This document shows, in pieces, positions 1 through 5,591 of a DNA stretch of 5,591 nt. A program made the position numbers and the translations under genes. The notes under the pieces are model-generated. The model had not been told where the DNA came from, did not search any database, and worked only from the letters and a program-made list of their open reading frames with translations. Numbering within the stretch: position 1 is the stretch's first letter; each line of letters starts with the position of its first letter. Source of the stretch: Actinomyces viscosus (GTDB taxonomy: Bacteria; Bacteroidota; Bacteroidia; Flavobacteriales_D; Crocinitomicaceae); contig CALPVI020000140.1 in assembly GCA_943326975.2 (NCBI GenBank), positions 1 to 5,591 of the forward strand. Reading direction: 5' to 3'.

Positions 1-731
1 AATATTTTACTTGATGCTAAAGCTTCTTTAATTTCATTATACATGCAGGCATACATTACTCCTTTTGCCTTACTGGTAGCATTTGCTGCTCCTTTCAAAT
101 AAACTACACGATTATTAAAAGTAAGAAATAACATCCCTCCCACTAATTTAGTTTCTTCAAAAAAACCGAATGCTTTTAAAACTCCTTGTTTTTTTAATGA
201 ATTTACTAAATCAATCATTTTAGAAGATGAAGCTGAGTCAAAAACTGCGACCTTTTCACTTAGTTCTTTTTCAATATATAAAACAAGACCATTGATTTCT
301 TCCACTTCTTTGATTTCAATATCAGCCTTTTGGAATTTTTGCAACATTCTTTTTGCTTGCTGATTCAATTTCAATTCTTTCAATTCCTGAAAAACAAATT
401 CTTTTCCTTTTAATTCTGAAAAAGAATTTCTCATTGAAAAATTTGCTTCTGGAAAATAATTCTGAAGATATGAAAGAATGTCTTTCGAATCAATACCTCC
501 TAACAACTCTGTATACCTACTAAAAATAGGTGTATATAAACATTTGATTCCTAATCTAATTGAATAAGGAAGCGCGATACCTTTCGAATAATTTTCATCT
601 ACTAATACACACCAATTTTCAGCTACTGCATCTAAATAATGTGACAAAGAAAATAACGTCGCATCTTTTGATAAAGCTACTAAATCATCCCATTTATGGA
701 TGTCGATATGTTCTCTTTCAACTATTTTCAT
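1..731 (-). CDS. FemAB-like / GNAT-fold acyltransferase, C-terminus cut by window edge
   Basis: The frame is open from the ATG at 731 to the left edge: 243 codons without a stop, so the C-terminus is missing. The N-terminal part has an aromatic block (FSLSHYLDAVAENWCVLV, about residues 27-44), then a strand-loop-strand (GIALPYSIRLGIKCLYTPIF, 51-70) and ELLGG at 75-79. I recognise this pattern from Bacteroidota proteins of the FemAB/GNAT group. The second half carries a GNAT-like core, KLVGGMLFLTFNNRVVYLKG (195-214), followed by a helix beginning SKAKGVMYACMYNEI (220-234), where the acyl donor usually binds in this superfamily. No signal peptide or membrane helix is visible, so it is probably cytoplasmic. 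Relatives are roughly 300 residues long, so about a fifth is missing. Its ATG overlaps the TGA of the upstream deacetylase gene (ATGA), implying translational coupling. The substrate is unknown; transfer of an acyl or aminoacyl group to a glycan or cell-wall precursor is an inference. Confidence 0.75.
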   Translation of the reverse strand, partial: MKIVEREHIDIHKWDDLVALSKDATLFSLSHYLDAVAENWCVLVDENYSKGIALPYSIRLGIKCLYTPIFSRYTELLGGIDSKDILSYLQNYFPEANFSMRNSFSELKGKEFVFQELKELKLNQQAKRMLQKFQKADIEIKEVEEINGLVLYIEKELSEKVAVFDSASSSKMIDLVNSLKKQGVLKAFGFFEETKLVGGMLFLTFNNRVVYLKGAANATSKAKGVMYACMYNEIKEALASSKI

Positions 732-1714
732 ACTTGATCAGAGAACGTTTTAAAAGCATGTTTGGTATAATTATCCCTTACAAATTGCTCTAATTTCCTC
801 AAAGAATAGAGCGTATTTCCTTTCGGATGACCAATTACCACAAATTCTTTATCTTGTCTTTTACTTTTTGCTTTTAGACAAGCCTCTAGTTTTGATGCAT
901 AAAATCCATCTGTACTCACATGATTCCATGTGAAATTAGTTAGTACAGATTTCTTTCTTCCTGGTTGCGCTAAAAAGACACCATCACCCAACATTTTATG
1001 TTGACTAGGAAACAATCTGCCAAAAATATATAAACGCCAATAAAACAATGGAGAATATTTAAATGATGAAATTGGATATTCAGTGAAAAATCCATTTTCA
1101 ACCTCCTCGCAAACATCTTTTTCAAATAGATATTTATCCTTTTTAGGTGCATTTCTGAAATCAAAAAAGTAGTCAGTCGACTCAAAGTAAGCACCTGCAA
1201 AAACACTTGAATCAATTTTAATTTCTAATCTTTTAAAAATAGAATATAATTTTCCAAATGGCTGAATACACCACCCCCCCGCTCTAAAAGCTATTGTCTT
1301 ATTTTGAATTAGGCCATCTAAATACAGTTTGTATCTCTCAACTATGCTATCTATTTCTTCATCTGGAAAATCAGATAATTTATAACAATTTGTTACATCA
1401 ATATTCCATTTACCATTTTCATATTTTGCTTTTTCCCAATGAGGGTGAATATGCAATTGTATTGAACTTCCTATTGATATAATTTCAGCAAGTTGATTTT
1501 TAATTTTAGCTAAATCAACTGCTAATTCTGAATAATTTATACTCTCTTCTTCTAAACGAATTAAAAATCCGGCATCAACAAAAAACGTCATTGGGATTTC
1601 AAAACGTTTAGCGATTGCCAACAATTTATTGGTTGGCTCAATCATACACTTTTCCACTGAACCTGAAGCTGGTCCGAAAAACAATTCGTAATCAAAAGTC
1701 AAATAAATATTCAT
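728..1714 (-). CDS. Atypical NodB/CE4-type polysaccharide deacetylase
   Basis: This 328-residue protein has the ordered motifs of the NodB-homology deacetylases, which remove N- or O-acetyl groups from polysaccharides with a bound metal. Motif 1 is TFDYE at residues 6-10 (usual form TFDDG). Motif 2 is LHIHPHW at 87-93, with H88 and H92 in the metal-binding HxxxH spacing. Motif 3 is FRAGGW at 143-148, and a late IGHPK at 294-298 supplies the last conserved histidine (H296). MTFFVDAGF (42-50) is the typical second strand. The form is that of deacetylase-like proteins seen in surface-polysaccharide and LPS/capsule clusters. No signal peptide is apparent, which suggests a cytoplasmic substrate such as a lipid-linked or nucleotide-linked sugar. 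The ATG at 1714 is the only in-frame ATG after an upstream in-frame TAA and places TFDYE at the N-terminus as expected. It is the first gene of a leftward pair. The precise glycan cannot be deduced. Confidence 0.82.
   Translation of the reverse strand: MNIYLTFDYELFFGPASGSVEKCMIEPTNKLLAIAKRFEIPMTFFVDAGFLIRLEEESINYSELAVDLAKIKNQLAEIISIGSSIQLHIHPHWEKAKYENGKWNIDVTNCYKLSDFPDEEIDSIVERYKLYLDGLIQNKTIAFRAGGWCIQPFGKLYSIFKRLEIKIDSSVFAGAYFESTDYFFDFRNAPKKDKYLFEKDVCEEVENGFFTEYPISSFKYSPLFYWRLYIFGRLFPSQHKMLGDGVFLAQPGRKKSVLTNFTWNHVSTDGFYASKLEACLKAKSKRQDKEFVVIGHPKGNTLYSLRKLEQFVRDNYTKHAFKTFSDQV
1274..1280 (-). repeat. G7 homopolymer inside the deacetylase catalytic motif
   Basis: On the coding (minus) strand seven consecutive G residues, preceded by GC, encode the A-G-G of FRAGGW (residues 145-147). 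In a genome this AT-rich, with glycine mostly encoded by GGA or GGT nearby, two consecutive GGG codons are unusual. The tract could be a slippage-prone site; a one-base change would disrupt the enzyme near residue 147. Seven bases is at the short end for phase-variable tracts, so this may only be a mutational hotspot. Confidence 0.45.
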
Positions 1715-1880
1715 TGTGACGTAAATATAAAACTTATGATTGATTTCTTTTTAAGTCTTGATAGAAATAAGTTGAAATCAGTACATCTTGATCAATAACA
1801 TATTTTAACAACAAATGAGAATAAATATCGAAAATTCAAACCTCAATGCTTATTTTTGTTGCCTATATAACAAAACATAA
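1715..1880. promoter_or_regulatory. Divergent intergenic region between deacetylase and ccsBA
   Basis: These 166 bases separate two divergent starts, so promoters for both units should lie here. For the rightward gene there is a good TAnnTTTG element (listed separately). For the leftward gene only weak candidates exist on the minus strand: TAAGTTTT (1729-1736), which misses the final G, and TATATTTA (1722-1729), which lies too close to the ATG. A direct repeat TCTTGAT occurs at 1756-1762 and 1786-1792, 30 bases apart, and the second copy runs into the palindrome TTGATCAA (1788-1795). This could be an operator but may be chance in AT-rich DNA. No small gene or RNA is evident. Confidence 0.5.
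1851..1858 (+). promoter_or_regulatory. Bacteroidota-type -7 element (TATTTTTG) for ccsBA
   Basis: TATTTTTG matches the TAnnTTTG -7 consensus used by the primary sigma factor of Bacteroidota. It lies 22 bases before the ccsBA ATG, which would give a leader of only about 15 bases. No TTG -33 element is present at the usual 17-23 base spacing, so the promoter may be weak or activator-dependent. The leader is A-rich (ending AACATAA before the ATG) with no Shine-Dalgarno sequence, which is normal for this phylum. Confidence 0.5.
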
Positions 1881-4800
1881 ATGGAAAAGTTCACACAACG
1901 GTTTTTTTCAATGAAAATGATGGCTTTAGGAATGTTCGTATTCTTATTTGCTATCGGAGCTGCAACATTCCTTGAATCTGCATATGATACTCAAACTGCA
2001 AGAATAATTATTTATAATGCCTTATGGTTTGAAATCTTGTTAACTTATTTAGGTATGAACTTGATTTCAAATATTTTGAAATACAATTTATTCCGTAAAG
2101 AAAAACTTTCTTCTTTACTTTTTCATACATCATTTATTATAGTTCTAATTGGAGCTGGAATTACTCGATACATCAGTTTTGAAGGGATGATGATGATTCG
2201 TGAAGGCGAAAAATCGAATACTATTTTATCATCTGATCCGCATTTATGGTTTAGAATCAACGATGGTAAAATGCAATATACCTACAATGAAAAAATGTTA
2301 ATGTCCGAGATTACGGATAATTATTTCTCAACAAAAGTTGACTTTCCAAAGCATAAAAATCCAATCAAAATAGAATACGTTAATTTCCAAAAGAAAATGA
2401 TTGATTCATTAGTCATCAATGATTCGATTAAAAATAATGTATTGGATATCAAAACTGATGGAATGAAATCAAATTACCTTGAAAAAGATAATTTCTTAAT
2501 GATTGGCACAGTCCCGCTTTCTTTCGACAAAAAGAATACATCAGAAGGAATAAACATTTATTCTATTGATGGAAAATTGAAAATGAAAACAGATTTTCCG
2601 ATGAAGTACTTACCAATGTCTGAAATGCAAAAAGTAAGACAAACTGGACAACCTGTAGATGAATCACTTTATGTTCAAGTACCTGTTGATAGCTTAGTTG
2701 ATTTCAAAACCACAACATTGTATATCATAGGACAAGAACAATTTGTGTTCAAGCAAGTAATTGAGCATGCAAAAAGAATGAAAGTTAAATCAGAAAAGAA
2801 AAATGTTGGATCTGATTATTTAACAGTTAAAATTACCGATGGGAAAGAATCGAAAATTGTTGAATTAGAAGGAGGAAATGGTGCAATACCAGAACATGAA
2901 GTATTTAGTTTTGGAAATTTGACTTATGAAATGGAGTATGGATCAACACAAATTCAAGTTCCGTTTGAAATTGCTTGTAGAAACTTTACCTTAGATCGAT
3001 ACCCTGGTTCAAATACAGCATCTTCTTTTTCAAGTGATGTCACAATTATTGATAAGAAAAACAATTACACAAGAGATCAACATATTTTCATGAATCACGT
3101 AATGGATTATCAAGGCTACAGATTCTTTCAATCTTCTTATGACGAAGACGAAAAAGGAACTCGCTTAAGTGTCAATCATGATTGGTGGGGAACAAATATT
3201 ACTTATTTAGGTTATTTATTCATGTTTTTAGGTATGATTTTATCTTTATTTGCTCCACAAGGAAGATTCAAAGATTTGAATGAAAAATTAAAAAAAATTA
3301 AAGAACGTAGAAACGCTCTTGGAGTAAGTTTAATGATTGGTATAGTATCTATGTTTAGCTTTAGTTCTCTAGCTCAACACAATCATGAAGGACACCAACA
3401 TGCTGCATCAAAAAAAATAGAAAAACCTATTTTTAGAGTTATTTCTGAAGATCACTCAGATCAACTCGCACACTTATTAGTTCAAGAATTTGAAGGTAGA
3501 ATTTCTCCAATGCATACTTTATGCGACAAATTATTGAGAGACATTTCTAAGAAAACAAAGTACAATGACTTAAATGCAGTTCAAACAATTGTCAGCATGC
3601 ATATGTACCCTGCACATTGGATGAATGAAAAAATAATTCAAGTACCAAGTATTTTAAGGGCTAAACTAGGAGTAAAAGAATATGCCTCTTATAATGATTT
3701 AATTGACCGAACGGGTGAATTTAAATTAATGAATGAATACAAGGTTGCTTTCCAACGTTTAGATTCAAAAAGAGATGAATTCGATAAAAAAATTGTCAAG
3801 TTAGTCGATAATTTTCAAATTGTTCAAGCAATTTTCAGTTGGCAATTTCTAAAAATCGTTCCATTAAAAGGAGATAAAAACAATACTTGGTATGTTCCTT
3901 TCAATGCTGAATTGGTTCAAAAAGATTCACTTTCTTCGAAATTAGCAATTGAGTACATTGCGAGTTTAAACAATTCAGCTATTAAAAATAATTTCAGTGA
4001 GTCTGATAAATTATTAAAAGGCCTTATTAAGTTTCAAAGAAAAGTCGCAAAAAATGTAGTTCCTTCAGAATCAAAAGTTAACATTGAAATCAAATACAAT
4101 AAGATGACGATTTTCAAGAATACTTTGTATTTGTATTTAACAATTGGATTCATTTTGCTTATTGTTTACTTTATCAAAATATTTGTTCCTTCTTCAAGAA
4201 GAGATGGAAAAGCATTCGCTAAAATTGGTTGGATTGGAATAATCTTACTTATCATTTCATTTATTTACCATGGAGTTGGGATAGGATTTAGATGGATTAT
4301 TACTGAACATGCTCCATGGAGTAACGGATATGAAGCTGTTGTTTTCATTTCATGGGTAACTATGATTGCAGGTTTTGCCTTCGCTCGTAAGAATCCTGTA
4401 ATTTTAGCCGGAACGGCCATTTTAGCATCAATGATGATCATGGTAACGGAGATGAGTTTAATGGATCCTCAAGTTACACCATTGCAGCCTGTGTTAAAAT
4501 CGTATTGGTTAATGATTCACGTTGCAATTATTACAGGTAGTTACGGTTTCTTAGGATTAGCATCAATTTTGGGATTATTAAACTTAGTTCTTTATACTTT
4601 TAGAACGAAAGAAAATGGTAAATCAATCACCTTACACATTCATGAAATCACCTATATCTCAGAGATGACTATGACGGTTGGATTGTTTATGTTAACCATC
4701 GGAACATTCTTAGGAGGTATTTGGGCGAATGAATCATGGGGTAGATACTGGGGATGGGATCCAAAAGAAGTTTGGGCTTTAGTTTCAGTTCTTGTTTATG

Positions 4801-5066
4801 CAATTATCTTACATTTCCGTTTCATTCCAGGATTAGCAGGTAAATTCACTTTCAATGTTGCAAGTTTTTGGGGATATTCAGCCATTTTATTTACATTTTT
4901 TGGGGTTAATTTCTATCTAGTAGGACTTCATTCTTACGCCCAAGGAGATGGTTTAGGAAAAGTGCCAAATTGGATTATTTATACGATATTCTTTTTCATT
5001 TTATTTACCGTAATTGCAGCTATTCGAAACAAGCGATATACAAAAAACTTAATTAGCGAAGACTAG
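1881..5066 (+). CDS. ccsBA: CcsBA (ResB-CcsA fusion), System II cytochrome c heme exporter/synthase
   Basis: This 1061-residue inner-membrane protein moves heme across the membrane and attaches it to CXXCH cysteines of apocytochromes c. The ResB/CcsB half has helices near 12-30, 45-66 and 78-97, a large periplasmic domain (about 98-433) ending in GYRFFQSSYDEDEKG and VNHDWWG, and a helix near 438-458. A basic cytoplasmic loop (459-479) and a signal-like helix (480-498) lead to a second periplasmic domain (499-745) that opens with a His-rich stretch (H500, H502, H505, H507). The CcsA half (about 746-1049) has some nine helices and the WWD heme-binding motif (WANESWGRYWGWDPKEVW, 948-965). By position, H82 and H978 correspond to the transmembrane histidines and H880 and H1016 to the periplasmic heme-ligand histidines flanking WWD, as described for Helicobacter CcsBA. 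An in-frame TAA directly precedes the ATG, so no earlier start is possible. bshB1 follows after one base. Length and architecture are normal for Bacteroidota fusions. Confidence 0.95.
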   Translation: MEKFTQRFFSMKMMALGMFVFLFAIGAATFLESAYDTQTARIIIYNALWFEILLTYLGMNLISNILKYNLFRKEKLSSLLFHTSFIIVLIGAGITRYISFEGMMMIREGEKSNTILSSDPHLWFRINDGKMQYTYNEKMLMSEITDNYFSTKVDFPKHKNPIKIEYVNFQKKMIDSLVINDSIKNNVLDIKTDGMKSNYLEKDNFLMIGTVPLSFDKKNTSEGINIYSIDGKLKMKTDFPMKYLPMSEMQKVRQTGQPVDESLYVQVPVDSLVDFKTTTLYIIGQEQFVFKQVIEHAKRMKVKSEKKNVGSDYLTVKITDGKESKIVELEGGNGAIPEHEVFSFGNLTYEMEYGSTQIQVPFEIACRNFTLDRYPGSNTASSFSSDVTIIDKKNNYTRDQHIFMNHVMDYQGYRFFQSSYDEDEKGTRLSVNHDWWGTNITYLGYLFMFLGMILSLFAPQGRFKDLNEKLKKIKERRNALGVSLMIGIVSMFSFSSLAQHNHEGHQHAASKKIEKPIFRVISEDHSDQLAHLLVQEFEGRISPMHTLCDKLLRDISKKTKYNDLNAVQTIVSMHMYPAHWMNEKIIQVPSILRAKLGVKEYASYNDLIDRTGEFKLMNEYKVAFQRLDSKRDEFDKKIVKLVDNFQIVQAIFSWQFLKIVPLKGDKNNTWYVPFNAELVQKDSLSSKLAIEYIASLNNSAIKNNFSESDKLLKGLIKFQRKVAKNVVPSESKVNIEIKYNKMTIFKNTLYLYLTIGFILLIVYFIKIFVPSSRRDGKAFAKIGWIGIILLIISFIYHGVGIGFRWIITEHAPWSNGYEAVVFISWVTMIAGFAFARKNPVILAGTAILASMMIMVTEMSLMDPQVTPLQPVLKSYWLMIHVAIITGSYGFLGLASILGLLNLVLYTFRTKENGKSITLHIHEITYISEMTMTVGLFMLTIGTFLGGIWANESWGRYWGWDPKEVWALVSVLVYAIILHFRFIPGLAGKFTFNVASFWGYSAILFTFFGVNFYLVGLHSYAQGDGLGKVPNWIIYTIFFFILFTVIAAIRNKRYTKNLISED
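3290..3297 (+). repeat. In-phase A8 tract (possible slippery site) in the ResB-CcsA linker
   Basis: Eight A residues span codons L470-K471-K472-I473 in the phase A AAA AAA, the arrangement of a -1 slippery heptamer. After a -1 shift, or insertion of one A by RNA polymerase, the next codons read AAT TAA, giving a 473-residue product that stops after the ResB half. I see no convincing downstream hairpin, and lysine-rich loops in AT-rich genes often contain such runs, so function is speculative. Confidence 0.3.
3410..3417 (+). repeat. Second in-phase A8 tract in the ResB-CcsA linker
   Basis: A second run of eight A residues, in the same A AAA AAA phase, covers S510-K511-K512-I513 just after the His-rich segment. 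A -1 shift here would meet TAG after six further codons. It lies exactly 120 bases after the first A8 tract. It may simply reflect AAA lysine codon use. Confidence 0.3.
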
Positions 5067-5067
5067 T

Positions 5068-5591
5068 ATGAAATTGGATATTCTTGCATTTGCAGCCCAC
5101 CCAGACGACATTGAATTAGCAGCATCAGGTACGTTGATGAAACACATTCACATGGGTAAAAAAGTTGGAATCGTTGATTTAACTCAAGGTGAATTAGGTA
5201 CTCGAGGAACAATAGAAACACGTTATCAAGAAGCGCTAGAAGCTTCAAAAATAATGGGTATTCACTTTCGAGGCAACCTAAAAATGGCAGATGGTTTTTT
5301 TGAAATAAGAAAAGAAAACGTATTAAAAATTGTAGAGCAAATTCGTCGTTTCCGACCTGAAATCGTTTTAGCCAATGCAATAGAAGATCGTCACCCCGAT
5401 CATGGCAGAGCTTCCAAATTGGTTTCTGAAGCTTGTTTTTTAGCTGGACTTCGTAAAATTCAAACAACTAGAGATAATCAAATTCAAGAAACGCACCGCC
5501 CAAAATTTATCTACCACTATATACAAGATAGATACATAGAGCCTGATTTCGTGATTGACGTTACCGATTTTTTTGATCGAAAAATGGAGGC
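5068..5591 (+). CDS. bshB1: BshB1, bacillithiol biosynthesis N-acetylglucosaminyl-malate deacetylase, C-terminus cut by window edge
   Basis: The visible 174 codons match the zinc-dependent LmbE/PIG-L deacetylase family, BshB1 branch. BshB1 removes acetate from GlcNAc-malate to give GlcN-malate, to which BshC adds cysteine to make bacillithiol, a cytoplasmic thiol cofactor. The family signature AHPDD lies at residues 10-14, and HPDH at 109-112; H11, D14 and H112 are the expected zinc ligands, with D13 the likely catalytic base. LTQGELGTRGT (38-48) and NAIEDRHPDHG (103-113) are typical of BshB1 rather than of other PIG-L proteins. FIYHYIQ (147-153) and EPDFVIDV (158-165) are also family-like. 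Relatives are about 235-240 residues, so roughly a quarter lies beyond the right edge. The ATG is one base after the ccsBA TAG and gives the canonical N-terminus MKLDILAFAAHPDD. The tight spacing implies co-transcription with ccsBA. No strong Shine-Dalgarno is seen. Confidence 0.93.
   Translation, partial: MKLDILAFAAHPDDIELAASGTLMKHIHMGKKVGIVDLTQGELGTRGTIETRYQEALEASKIMGIHFRGNLKMADGFFEIRKENVLKIVEQIRRFRPEIVLANAIEDRHPDHGRASKLVSEACFLAGLRKIQTTRDNQIQETHRPKFIYHYIQDRYIEPDFVIDVTDFFDRKME

Noticed and set aside
560..793. Open frame of 77 codons on the plus strand
   Set aside because: Antisense to the junction of the deacetylase and FemAB-like genes. Its composition is rich in Leu, Ile and His, as expected from the complement of AT-rich coding DNA.
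970..1215. Open frame of 81 codons on the minus strand inside the deacetylase
   Set aside because: Out-of-frame shadow within a gene that carries all its family motifs; no independent start signal or domain.
1294..1482. Open frame of 62 codons on the plus strand
   Set aside because: Antisense to conserved deacetylase motifs (including LHIHPHW); no family resemblance.
3320..3380. Possibility that ccsBA is two genes joined by a sequencing error at the internal signal-like helix
   Set aside because: The frame is continuous, the join lies in a linker, and ResB-CcsA fusions of about this length with a similar internal segment are normal in Bacteroidota.
5064..5070. Terminator between ccsBA and bshB1
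   Set aside because: Only one base separates the genes, and no hairpin with a T-run is present.
5063..5467. Open frame of 134 codons on the minus strand
   Set aside because: It lies entirely opposite bshB1, whose AHPDD and HPDH motifs make the plus-strand reading certain. The minus-strand product has no recognisable domain.

Overview
The window is AT-rich (by eye about two-thirds A+T) and gene-dense. It looks like chromosome from a Bacteroidota bacterium, most likely order Flavobacteriales. Four things point there: a single very large ResB-CcsA fusion (CcsBA) with the Bacteroidota form of the WWD motif (ESWGRYWGWDPKE); a BshB1-type bacillithiol deacetylase directly behind it; Shine-Dalgarno-poor, A-rich leaders before the starts; and a TAnnTTTG-type -7 promoter element upstream of ccsBA. 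Genus cannot be told from the sequence.

Layout. Two transcription units diverge from a 166-bp intergenic region (1715-1880). Leftward on the minus strand are an atypical NodB/CE4-type polysaccharide deacetylase (1714-728) and, overlapping its stop by 4 bases (ATGA), a FemAB-like/GNAT-fold acyltransferase (from 731, running off the left edge with 243 codons visible). Rightward on the plus strand are ccsBA (1881-5066, 1061 aa) and, one base after its stop, bshB1 (from 5068, running off the right edge with 174 codons visible). There is no gene-free stretch over 300 bases. I see no tRNA, rRNA, insertion sequence, CRISPR array or terminator.

How the genes work together. The leftward pair fits a surface-glycan or envelope-modification module, one enzyme removing acyl groups and the other transferring an acyl or aminoacyl group; this is inferred from family membership and translational coupling. 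The rightward pair joins System II cytochrome c maturation (heme export plus heme-apocytochrome ligation) to synthesis of the low-molecular-weight thiol bacillithiol. Both touch thiol/redox homeostasis, but the sequence shows only co-transcription, not a functional link.

The genes are recognisable families and I found no clear evidence of an undescribed system. The details most worth a second look are two in-phase A8 tracts in the linker between the ResB and CcsA halves of ccsBA (a -1 slip at the first would end translation almost at once and give a ResB-only product), a His-rich segment after an internal signal-like helix in the same protein, a G7 tract inside the catalytic RAGGW motif of the deacetylase, and that enzyme's non-canonical first NodB motif.
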